DNA of 64,000 bases from NVTR01 sp036479015 (lineage in GTDB: Bacteria > Pseudomonadota > Alphaproteobacteria > Rhodobacterales > Rhodobacteraceae): positions 73,480 to 137,479 of the forward strand of contig JAZGFB010000053.1 in assembly GCA_036479015.1 (NCBI GenBank), given 5' to 3'. Every line of letters starts with the position of its first letter. Position 1 is the stretch's first letter. The notes under the pieces are model-generated. The model saw only the letters and a program-made list of their open reading frames with translations, did not search any database and had not been told where the DNA came from. Below, piece after piece: positions 52,332 through 60,174 of this stretch. A program made the position numbers and the translations under genes.

Positions 52332-53258
52332 ATGAAACGTCTTGTACTTTTGGCAGCACAGACAGCGCTTTTGTTTGCCCTGACCCCAGCTGTGGCCCAG
52401 GCAGAAACCTGGCTTTTTGCCGCCGCGGCATGCCCGGCATGGAAAGCGGTGCCGGATGACCCGGAACTAACGGCCAAAATGGCCGGTGCATGTCAAAAGG
52501 ATGTGGACCTGATTGTTGATGGGTTTCGCACGTCCTTTGGCGTTACTGAGGATCACATCACAACCTTAGTAAACGCACAGGCAACGGGCACCCGTGTCAA
52601 AGCGGCTTTGGCCGAATTGGCAGCACATGCCAAGCCTGAAGATACAGTAATTATTTATGTGAACACCCATGGTGGGAAAGTTGAAGCCATGTACAAAGGC
52701 TATGAAGTCAAAGACGAAATTTTCGCCTGGTACACGGTTGAACGCCCCGCAGATGTGGCCGCCGCAACTGCCGACGACACCTGGATGACGGCGCACGCGT
52801 TTCGCGATTCTGTCAATCAGATCATGGCGGAAAAGATTGTGACCGTTATTGAAGCCTGCCATGCAGATGCGTCACTGAACGATTATATCAATAACGTCCA
52901 TAATGGCATTGGTGGGCGCGGCGAAGACTGGCCCGGGAGGGAAGCGGTAATTTTTAGCGCCCATGAAGAGCAGATCGCAAATTTCACCAGTGATGGCACC
53001 GAGGCGTTGTTTACGCAGGTCTGGTCGGACGCTCTGAAACAAGACCGTCATGCAAGTTTGTTTGACAGCTTTGAGCAGGCGCGTCTTGAAACCCATCACC
53101 AAGCACGCGCGGCCTGTGAGCAGGGCCATACCCATGCTGAGTTGGTTGAGGGGTGGTCAAATTACCGGCTGATGTGCACGCAGATGCCGACGGCCTGGGA
53201 CCCGTTTGGCCTGTTGGAAGACATACGGGCCGAACATGTTGATTATGGTATGAATTAA
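52332..53258 (+). CDS. Secreted caspase-like (clan CD, C14-type) peptidase
   Basis: The 308-residue precursor has a signal peptide (LVLLAAQTALLFALTPAVAQA, broken here for reading; cleavage before ETW). The caspase-type fold is indicated by a hydrophobic strand ending in the catalytic His113 (IIYVNTHGGK) and a second strand ending in the catalytic Cys176 (VTVIEACHADAS). The later AVIFSAHEEQIANFT and EALFTQVW resemble the metacaspase segments around substrate binding and dimerisation. Most bacterial caspase homologues are cytoplasmic or multidomain; this one is small and exported. GGAAAGGA lies upstream of the ATG at 52332; an earlier in-frame ATG at 52299 sits inside the terminator. The substrate is unknown; the co-located repeat protein is the obvious candidate. 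Confidence 0.75.
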   Translation: MKRLVLLAAQTALLFALTPAVAQAETWLFAAAACPAWKAVPDDPELTAKMAGACQKDVDLIVDGFRTSFGVTEDHITTLVNAQATGTRVKAALAELAAHAKPEDTVIIYVNTHGGKVEAMYKGYEVKDEIFAWYTVERPADVAAATADDTWMTAHAFRDSVNQIMAEKIVTVIEACHADASLNDYINNVHNGIGGRGEDWPGREAVIFSAHEEQIANFTSDGTEALFTQVWSDALKQDRHASLFDSFEQARLETHHQARAACEQGHTHAELVEGWSNYRLMCTQMPTAWDPFGLLEDIRAEHVDYGMN

Positions 53259-53261
53259 CAC

Positions 53262-53909
53262 CTAGTGATCAATACCTGAAAGGCGGGTCAACAGTTCTGT
53301 GGTGTTTTTGGATTTAAAGTTTTTAAGCAGCCGCGCTCGAACGTCTTCTACGGTACGGGGTGAGATTTCAAGTTCACGGCCAATGGATTTAGATGTCAGG
53401 CCCCGACTTAGCAGCAAGATGACTTGGCGTTGACGGGGGGTCAGTTTGATATTGGGTACTGTGTCTGAAACCAGCGCAAAGCTAAGAACTGTACGGTCCA
53501 GCGGGGTATCACGGGTTAGGGTTTGGGCACGAAACCTGCACCAGATCAGGCTGCAGTCTTTACGCCGCATGATCCTTTCGTCGGAATAAACACCAAGTTC
53601 TTTCAAGGGTTTAAGGCCGACATCGCGAATATCTTCAAACTCTTTTCGACTGGAATACAGCATGCGAAAAGACTGATCCAACAATTGGTTTTTTGCAAAG
53701 CCCAGCATGTCGGCAAATGTCTGGTTACAGCTTTTGATGATGCGCTTTTCGGTCAGGACAATACCGACCGGGGCAGAATCATAGGCAATATTTGCCAGAG
53801 TTTGGAATGTTTCTGATTGCAATTGCTGTGCCCCCCGTGTTTCTACCGTATTGGCACCGTAGTTTAGATGGGGCATAGTGTGAAGTGCGATATCGGGGGA
53901 TTTCGACAT
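53262..53909 (-). CDS. PAS-LuxR transcriptional regulator
   Basis: The 215-residue protein has one PAS domain (about residues 35-145, including SAPVGIVLTEKRIIKSCNQTF, broken here for reading, and FADMLGF). A LuxR-type helix-turn-helix follows (about 155-212: LTPRQRQVILLLSRGLTSKS, then IGRELEISPRTVEDVRARLL). It converges on the caspase-like gene with a 3-base gap and is divergent from the M20 operon. Its start could be Met12 (53876) instead. The ATG at 53909 overlaps the probable N-terminal coding region of the M20 gene on the other strand. It may regulate either neighbour. Confidence 0.88.
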   Translation of the reverse strand: MSKSPDIALHTMPHLNYGANTVETRGAQQLQSETFQTLANIAYDSAPVGIVLTEKRIIKSCNQTFADMLGFAKNQLLDQSFRMLYSSRKEFEDIRDVGLKPLKELGVYSDERIMRRKDCSLIWCRFRAQTLTRDTPLDRTVLSFALVSDTVPNIKLTPRQRQVILLLSRGLTSKSIGRELEISPRTVEDVRARLLKNFKSKNTTELLTRLSGIDH

Positions 53910-55218
53910 ATCTGATGGTTTACTAAATACTGATCAACTGGGCGATAGGCTTTCGGATGCTGTTGAACAGCGGCGCGATGATCTGATTGCCCTGACCCAA
54001 GATCTGATCCGTATTCCGACGCTTAATCCACCGGGCGACAACTATTTGGAAATTTGCGAATACTTGTCCAAGCGTTTGAAAAAGCAAGGTTTTCATGTGG
54101 AATTGGTCCGTGCTATTGGCGCGGTCGGTGACAGTGGTAAATACCCCAGGTGGAATGTGGTTGCGCGCTATGAGGGCGGCAAAAGCGGCGACTGCGTTCA
54201 TTTTAATTCTCACATTGATGTGGTGGAAGTGGGCCGAGGCTGGACGTTTGACCCGTTTGGGGGCGAACTTTCGGACGGCAAAATTTATGGCCGTGGCGCC
54301 TGTGACATGAAGGGCGGACTGGCAACGTCGATCATTGCGGCCGAGGCATTTCTGGAGGTTATTCCCAATTTTGCCGGGGCGATAGAAATTTCAGGCACGG
54401 CAGATGAAGAAAGTGGTGGTCAGGGTGGTGTCGCATACTTGGCCGAAAAGGGATATTTTTCACCCGAGAGGGTACAGCATGTTATTATACCTGAACCCTT
54501 GAACAAAGATCGTATTTGCCTGGGGCATCGGGGGGTCTGGTGGGCAGAAATTGAAACCTTTGGTGAAATAGCCCATGGTTCAATGCCGTTTCTGGGTGAT
54601 TGCGCGGTGCGCCACATGGGCACTGTAATGCGCGAAATGGAAGACACGTTGTTTCCGGCGCTGGCCCGCAAGCGCACAGATATGCCAGTGGTGCCGGAAG
54701 GTGCCAAGCAAAGCACACTGAACATTAATTCTGTCCATGGTGGACAAGGTGAGCCGCCCCAAGATTACAATGGCCTGCCAAGTGCCTGTGTCCCTGACAG
54801 TTGTCGAATGGTTATCGATCGTCGATTCTTGCTGGAAGAAAATATTGATGATGTTCAGCAAGAAGTTCATGATGTTTTGGAAACGGTAAAGAAAAAAAGT
54901 CCGACGTTACAATATGATATCCGTGAAATGCATCGGGTATTACCAACCATGACCGACCGCGGTGCACCGGTGGTGACAACGGTTAGCAAAGCCATCAAGG
55001 ATGTCCTGGGGAAGGAACCAGAATATGTGGTCTCGCCCGGTACATATGATCAAAAACACATTGATCGGATCGGAAGGTTGAAAAACTGTATCGCCTATGG
55101 GCCTGGTATATTGGATCTGGCCCATAAGCCGGACGAATTTATCGTGGTACAAGACATGGTAGATAGCGCCAAGGTAATGGCGCGCAGTTTGCAAGAAATT
55201 TTGACGCAAGAGGAATGA
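53908..55218 (+). CDS. M20-family metallopeptidase/deacylase with a non-canonical start
   Basis: This is a predicted di-zinc hydrolase of the ArgE/DapE/acetylornithine-deacetylase type. Metal and catalytic residues appear in HFNSHIDVVEVG, RGACDMKGGLA, GTADEESGGQGG, IIPEPLN and the late GTYDQKHIDRIG. The first usual start codon is a TTG at 54046 (390 residues). Family-like sequence (AVEQRRDDLIALTQDLIRIP, then TLNPPGDNY) continues upstream in the same frame with no ATG, GTG or TTG as far as a stop at 53881. An ATA at 53908, with GGGGGA 8 bases before it, sits where the ATG is expected. This may be a mutated or rare start. The gene leads the ABC-transporter operon (next gene 4 bases on). Confidence 0.8.
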   Translation: MSDGLLNTDQLGDRLSDAVEQRRDDLIALTQDLIRIPTLNPPGDNYLEICEYLSKRLKKQGFHVELVRAIGAVGDSGKYPRWNVVARYEGGKSGDCVHFNSHIDVVEVGRGWTFDPFGGELSDGKIYGRGACDMKGGLATSIIAAEAFLEVIPNFAGAIEISGTADEESGGQGGVAYLAEKGYFSPERVQHVIIPEPLNKDRICLGHRGVWWAEIETFGEIAHGSMPFLGDCAVRHMGTVMREMEDTLFPALARKRTDMPVVPEGAKQSTLNINSVHGGQGEPPQDYNGLPSACVPDSCRMVIDRRFLLEENIDDVQQEVHDVLETVKKKSPTLQYDIREMHRVLPTMTDRGAPVVTTVSKAIKDVLGKEPEYVVSPGTYDQKHIDRIGRLKNCIAYGPGILDLAHKPDEFIVVQDMVDSAKVMARSLQEILTQEE

Positions 55219-55222
55219 AGCA

Positions 55223-56716
55223 ATGAAAAGGAGTAAACCGATGAAACATATGGGAATAGCCGGGGTTGTTAGCCTGGCGTTAACGGCAGGTGTTGCGCAA
55301 GCCGCGCAAACCGACATTACCGTGGGCATGCAGCTTGAACCGCCGCATCTTGATCCCACTAGCGCCGCTGCAGGTGCAATTGATCAAGTTGTGTATTCTA
55401 ATATATTTGAAGGACTTACACGGTTTAATTCAAGTGGCGCCATCATCGCTGGCTTGGCCGAAAGCTGGGACATTTCTGTCGACGGGCTAAGCTATACGTT
55501 CCATCTGCATTCCGGGGTGAAATTCCACGATGGCACAGCAATGGATGCCGAGGATGTCAAATTCTCACTAGATCGAGCGCGTGGGGAAGAATCTCAGAAC
55601 GCACAAAAGGCTTTGTATGAAGGCATCGCGTCGGTTGATGTGGTTGATGCAATGACGGTGAATATCACCCTGTCAGCGCCAAACGGGTCATTCCTGTTTA
55701 ACCTGGCCTGGGGGGATGCGGTTATTGTGGCCACTGAAAGCATTGAAAATATTAAGACCAACCCGGTTGGCACTGGGCCGTTTACCTTTACCAACTGGGT
55801 GCAGGGTGATCAGATTACAATCAGCAAGAATGCTGATTATTGGGGCACGCCGGCAATTTTGGACAGCGCGACGTTCAAGTTTATTTCTGACCCCACGGCG
55901 GCATTTGCGGCGGTGATGGCCGAAGATGTTGACGCGTTCCCGGCTTTTCCGGCACCGGAAAATCTGGCGCAGTTTGACGCTGATCCGCGCTTTACCGTGT
56001 TGATCGGGTCAACCGAAGGTGAAACAATATTGTCTACAAACAATAAGATGCCACCCTTTGATAATGTAAAAGTTCGCGAAGCTTTGGCGCATGCGATTGA
56101 TCGCCAGGCCATTATTGACGGGGCGATGTTTGGTTATGGCACCCCGATTGGCACGCATTTCGCGCCGCATAATCCGGCCTATGTAGACCATACTGCCATG
56201 TCGAATTTTGACCCTGAACTGGCCCGCAGCTTGCTGGCCGAAGCCGGGTTCCCGGATGGGTTTGAAACCACGCTAAAACTACCGCCGCCATCCTATGCGC
56301 GCCGGGGCGGGGAAATTATTGCTGCCCAGCTGGCCGATGTTGGCATCAAGGTGGAAGTGTCCAATCTGGAATGGGCACAATGGCTGGAGCAAGTGTTTCG
56401 GGGTAAGGACTTTGGCCTGACCATTGTTAGCCACACCGAACCCATGGATATCGGTATCTACGCCCGTCCGGATTACTACTTCCAGTATGACAGCGCCGCG
56501 TTTCAAGCGTTAATGGATGATCTGAACGCTGCAACTGACCCGGGCAAGCGCACGGATATCATGCAGGCAGCACAAAAGATGATTTCAGAGGAATATGTCA
56601 ACGGCTACCTGTTTCAGCTGGCGGCAACCGGCGTGGCAAATTCCAAGATCGTCGGTTTGTGGACAAATGCACCGACACAGGCCACTGATCTGACGGCGGT
56701 ATACTGGAACGATTAA
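55223..56716 (+). CDS. ABC transporter substrate-binding protein (family 5, peptide/opine type)
   Basis: The 497-residue periplasmic binding protein has a signal peptide (MGIAGVVSLALTAGVAQAA) and the SBP_bac_5 fold. Landmarks are the N-terminal PHLDPTSAAAGAIDQVVYSN, NIFEGLTRF, WDISVDGLSYTFHLHSGVKF broken here for reading, then FHDGTAMDAEDVKFSLDRA. The family includes oligopeptide, dipeptide, nickel and glutathione binders, so the ligand cannot be read off. The operon's M20 and NylC-like enzymes suggest a peptide- or amide-like ligand. A stem-loop follows before the permease genes. Confidence 0.92.
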   Translation: MKRSKPMKHMGIAGVVSLALTAGVAQAAQTDITVGMQLEPPHLDPTSAAAGAIDQVVYSNIFEGLTRFNSSGAIIAGLAESWDISVDGLSYTFHLHSGVKFHDGTAMDAEDVKFSLDRARGEESQNAQKALYEGIASVDVVDAMTVNITLSAPNGSFLFNLAWGDAVIVATESIENIKTNPVGTGPFTFTNWVQGDQITISKNADYWGTPAILDSATFKFISDPTAAFAAVMAEDVDAFPAFPAPENLAQFDADPRFTVLIGSTEGETILSTNNKMPPFDNVKVREALAHAIDRQAIIDGAMFGYGTPIGTHFAPHNPAYVDHTAMSNFDPELARSLLAEAGFPDGFETTLKLPPPSYARRGGEIIAAQLADVGIKVEVSNLEWAQWLEQVFRGKDFGLTIVSHTEPMDIGIYARPDYYFQYDSAAFQALMDDLNAATDPGKRTDIMQAAQKMISEEYVNGYLFQLAATGVANSKIVGLWTNAPTQATDLTAVYWND

Positions 56717-56724
56717 GCACAACT

Positions 56725-56762
56725 GGCGGGTCCCGGCACTGTGTCGGGGCCTGCCTATTTTT
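56725..56762 (+). terminator. Intra-operon stem-loop after the binding-protein gene
   Basis: An imperfect GC-rich hairpin (GGCGGGTCCCGGCAC against GTCGGGGCCTGCC) is followed by TATTTTT. It lies between the binding-protein gene and the first permease gene. Such hairpins often raise binding-protein mRNA over permease mRNA. Confidence 0.55.
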
Positions 56763-56780
56763 CGACAGGCCAAACCATAA

Positions 56781-57728
56781 ATGCTGCGCTATTTTCTGAA
56801 AAGATTGTTGTCCCTAAGTGTTAGCCTGATAGTGGCCAGCGCAGTAATTTTTGTGGCTATTGAGGTCGTTCCCGGTGACCCTGCCAGCTATATGTTGGGG
56901 ATCAATGCCCAGCCCGATACCGTGGCGGCATTGCGTGAAGAACTGGGGCTGAACACCGGGCCATTGCAGCGCTATCTTGGCTGGGTTGGGGGGCTGATCC
57001 AGGGTGACTTTGGCACGTCTTACACCTATCGCACCCCGGTGGCTGACATGATCGGCGAACGGATGTGGGTGTCTTTGCCGCTGGCGCTGTTCGCGTTGAC
57101 GCTGTCCACTATTGTTGCGTTTCCTGCGGGCATTCTGGCGGCGACCAAGCGGGGGTCTGTTTGGGATGTGCTGGTCATGGGGATCACTCAGCTGGGCATT
57201 GCCATACCAAATTTCTGGTTCGCCATGCTGATGGTTCTGGTGTTTGCCATTAATCTGCGTTGGTTTTCTGCCGGGGGATTTCCGGGCTGGGATCAGGGGC
57301 TTTTTGTTGGGTTGAAAGCGTTGCTATTGCCCGCGATTTCGCTAGCGCTGCCACAGGCATCAATATTGGCGCGGGTGATGCGGTCGTCATTGCTGGACAC
57401 GTTGGACGAAGATTTCATCCGCACGGCGCGGGCCAAGGGGTTAACGGCGGGGCAGACATTGCGCCGGCACGCATTGCGCAATGCTATGATCCCGGTTTTG
57501 ACCATCATCGGATTGCAGTTTTCGTTTCTGCTGGCAGGGGCGATCATAATCGAAAACGTTTTCTTTTTGCCCGGTTTGGGGCGGCTGGTTTTCCAGTCGA
57601 TCAGTCAGCGTGATCTGATTGTGGTGGAAAGTGTGGTGATGCTGTTGGTCTTTGCCGTTGTTATGGTGAATTTCGCGGTTGATCTGGCCTATGCAGCGGT
57701 TGACCCACGGTTGCGGGGGCGCAGTTAA
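56781..57728 (+). CDS. ABC transporter permease (DppB/OppB type)
   Basis: The 315-residue inner-membrane permease has six predicted membrane helices, starting LLSLSVSLIVASAVIFVAIE. The ATPase-contacting EAA loop is AKGLTAGQTLRRHALRNAMI, followed by PVLTIIGLQF. The N-terminal sequence VVPGDPASYMLG matches DppB-type proteins. Its stop overlaps the next permease start by one base (TAATG). Confidence 0.93.
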   Translation: MLRYFLKRLLSLSVSLIVASAVIFVAIEVVPGDPASYMLGINAQPDTVAALREELGLNTGPLQRYLGWVGGLIQGDFGTSYTYRTPVADMIGERMWVSLPLALFALTLSTIVAFPAGILAATKRGSVWDVLVMGITQLGIAIPNFWFAMLMVLVFAINLRWFSAGGFPGWDQGLFVGLKALLLPAISLALPQASILARVMRSSLLDTLDEDFIRTARAKGLTAGQTLRRHALRNAMIPVLTIIGLQFSFLLAGAIIIENVFFLPGLGRLVFQSISQRDLIVVESVVMLLVFAVVMVNFAVDLAYAAVDPRLRGRS

Positions 57729-58576
57729 TGGGTGGGCAGGGCTGGTTCATCTCGGCGGTAACGTCACGCAATCTGATGTTGGGCATGGCGCTAACGCTGG
57801 TGTTTGCCGGGGCGGCGTTACTGTCATTTCTGTGGACACCGTTTGATGTGACCCAGATGGATATACCCGGCAAGCTAAAGGCCCCCAATGACTTGCATTG
57901 GTTTGGCACCGACCATTTTGGCCGTGACATTTTTTCGATGATCATGGTTGGGGCGCGCACGTCTATTGCAGTGGCATTTGTGGCTGTCAGTATTGGCATG
58001 GGCATAGGTGTGCCCCTGGGGCTGGCGGCGGCGGCGCGCAGCGGTGGTTGGCTGGATGAGGTGATAATGCGCACCAATGATCTGGTATTTGCGTTTCCGG
58101 CGCTGCTGATTGCGATCATGATCACAGCCATTTTTGGCCCCAGCGCTGTGAATGCAATCATTGCCATCGGTATCTTTAACATTCCGGTTTTTGCCCGCCT
58201 GACACGGGGCGCGGCGCTGTCGCTGTGGACGCGCGATTATGTGTTGTCCGCGCGGGTATCTGGCAAAGGGGCGGTGCGCATTTCGGCGGAACATATACTG
58301 CCCAACATTGCCAATCTGTTGATCGTGCAGGGCACTATTCAGTTTAGTCTGGGGATACTGGCAGAGGCTGGGCTAAGTTATGTTGGTCTGGGTGCTCAAC
58401 CGCCCATTCCCAGTTGGGGGCGGATGTTGGCGGACAGTCAGACGATGATTTCATTCGCCCCACATTTGGCGCTGTTTCCGGGGTTTGCCATTCTGCTAAC
58501 CGTGTTGGGGTTGAACCTGATGGGGGATGGGTTGCGCGATTTGTTTGACCCCAGGATCAGGCGGGGGCGGGGCTGA
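57728..58576 (+). CDS. ABC transporter permease (DppC/OppC type)
   Basis: The 282-residue permease has six hydrophobic segments and the DppC landmarks HWFGTDHFGRDIFSMIMVGA and GLAAAARSGGWLDEVIMR. The EAA loop is SARVSGKGAVRISAEHILPN. It pairs with the preceding DppB-type subunit. Its stop overlaps the ATPase start by one base (TGATG). Confidence 0.93.
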   Translation: MGGQGWFISAVTSRNLMLGMALTLVFAGAALLSFLWTPFDVTQMDIPGKLKAPNDLHWFGTDHFGRDIFSMIMVGARTSIAVAFVAVSIGMGIGVPLGLAAAARSGGWLDEVIMRTNDLVFAFPALLIAIMITAIFGPSAVNAIIAIGIFNIPVFARLTRGAALSLWTRDYVLSARVSGKGAVRISAEHILPNIANLLIVQGTIQFSLGILAEAGLSYVGLGAQPPIPSWGRMLADSQTMISFAPHLALFPGFAILLTVLGLNLMGDGLRDLFDPRIRRGRG

Positions 58577-60165
58577 TGTTGCTAAACATTCAAAACCTGT
58601 CGCTGGCCATCCATGGCACCCCGATCCTGCGCAATGTTTCCATGTCGCTGGAGGCCGGAAAAATCCTGGGCGTGATCGGGGAAAGCGGATCAGGTAAGTC
58701 TATGACCGCCTATTCAGTGATGCGGTTATTGCCTAAGGGGGCGCGCACCAGCGGTGCTGTGACGCTGAATGGCGTCGATATTTTGGGCGCGTCAGAACCT
58801 ACCATGTGTGGGCTGCGTGGCAATGATATTGGCATGGTGTTTCAAGAACCAATGACGGCGTTGAACCCGGTGAAAACCATTGGCGCGCAGGTGGCGGAAA
58901 CCATTGAGATCCATGGCTTGGGCAGCCGGGCCCAGGCCCATGCCATTGCCCGCGACACGTTGAACCGGGTTGGGTTGCCCGCGGCACAGTTTCCCATGTC
59001 GCGCTACCCCCATGAATTGTCAGGCGGGCAACGCCAGCGGGTGGTGATCGCCATGGCCATAGCCCTGCGCCCCAAATTGCTGATCGCAGATGAGCCGACA
59101 ACAGCGCTGGATGTCACAACCCAGGCACAGATATTGCAATTGCTAAAGCGGCTGGTGGCTGAGGATGGGATGGGCATGTTGATGATCACCCATGATCTGG
59201 CGGTTGTGTCTGATCTGGCCGATGATATCGCCATTATGAAAGGTGGCGAAGTGGTTGAGGTTGGGGTGGCGGCCACCCTGCATCGCACCATGTGCCACCC
59301 CTATACACGCGCGCTGTTCGCCGCGTCGGGACATGTACCGGACCGCAATGCACCCGATGCAGATACGCCTTTATTGCAGGTAAAAAACGTCAGTCGGGAT
59401 TATCGGTTGCCCCGCACCACGGTATTTGGTGGGCAGAAATATTTTCGCGCCGTGCAGGGTGTTTCATTTGACATTAAACGCGGCGAAAGTCTGGGGCTGG
59501 TGGGGGAAAGCGGCTGTGGCAAATCAACCCTTACCCGTGCGATTTTGGGGTTGGAAGATGTGCAGGAAGGCGAAATTCTGATCGATGGTGTGCCGGTTTA
59601 TTCCGGTGATGCCGTCAACAGGGCCGTGCGGCGCAAGATGCAGGTGGTGTTTCAAGATCCCTATGGATCGTTCAATCCACGCCACAAAGTTTCGCGCCTG
59701 GTGGGGGAACCATTTCATTTACTGGACACCCCGCCAAAGGCTGCGGAACGCGCCCGGCTGATTGTGCAGGCGCTGGAAAGTGTCGGGCTGCAAGCCGCCG
59801 ATGCGCAAAAATTCATTCATGAATTTTCCGGTGGCCAACGCCAGCGTATTGCCATTGCCCGTGCGCTGGTGATCAAGCCGGAACTGATCATTCTGGACGA
59901 AGCTGTATCAGCGCTGGATGTATCGATCCGGGCGCAAATTCTGGACCTGCTGGCGGATCTTTCGGACAGGTTTGGCTTGACGTATTTGTTTATTTCCCAT
60001 GACCTGTCGGTGGTGCGATCAATCACAGACCGTGTGCTGGTGATGCAAAACGGTGAAATTGTTGAGCAGGGCGTTACTGAACAGGTATTTGACGCACCGC
60101 AACATGATTACACCAAAACTCTGATCGCGGCGGCACCCATGCTGCCTGATGCCATTTCGGCCTAA
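58576..60165 (+). CDS. Fused two-domain ABC transporter ATPase (DppD-DppF type)
   Basis: One 529-residue protein carries both nucleotide-binding domains. Domain 1 has Walker A GESGSGKSMTAY, signature LSGGQRQR and Walker B LLIADEPTTALDV. Domain 2 (from about residue 260) has Walker A GESGCGKSTLTRAI, signature FSGGQRQR and Walker B LIILDEAVSALDV. In E. coli Dpp these are two genes; the fused form is common in alphaproteobacteria. It powers the two permeases upstream, to which it is translationally coupled. Confidence 0.94.
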   Translation: MLLNIQNLSLAIHGTPILRNVSMSLEAGKILGVIGESGSGKSMTAYSVMRLLPKGARTSGAVTLNGVDILGASEPTMCGLRGNDIGMVFQEPMTALNPVKTIGAQVAETIEIHGLGSRAQAHAIARDTLNRVGLPAAQFPMSRYPHELSGGQRQRVVIAMAIALRPKLLIADEPTTALDVTTQAQILQLLKRLVAEDGMGMLMITHDLAVVSDLADDIAIMKGGEVVEVGVAATLHRTMCHPYTRALFAASGHVPDRNAPDADTPLLQVKNVSRDYRLPRTTVFGGQKYFRAVQGVSFDIKRGESLGLVGESGCGKSTLTRAILGLEDVQEGEILIDGVPVYSGDAVNRAVRRKMQVVFQDPYGSFNPRHKVSRLVGEPFHLLDTPPKAAERARLIVQALESVGLQAADAQKFIHEFSGGQRQRIAIARALVIKPELIILDEAVSALDVSIRAQILDLLADLSDRFGLTYLFISHDLSVVRSITDRVLVMQNGEIVEQGVTEQVFDAPQHDYTKTLIAAAPMLPDAISA

Positions 60166-60174
60166 GGGGGCAAT

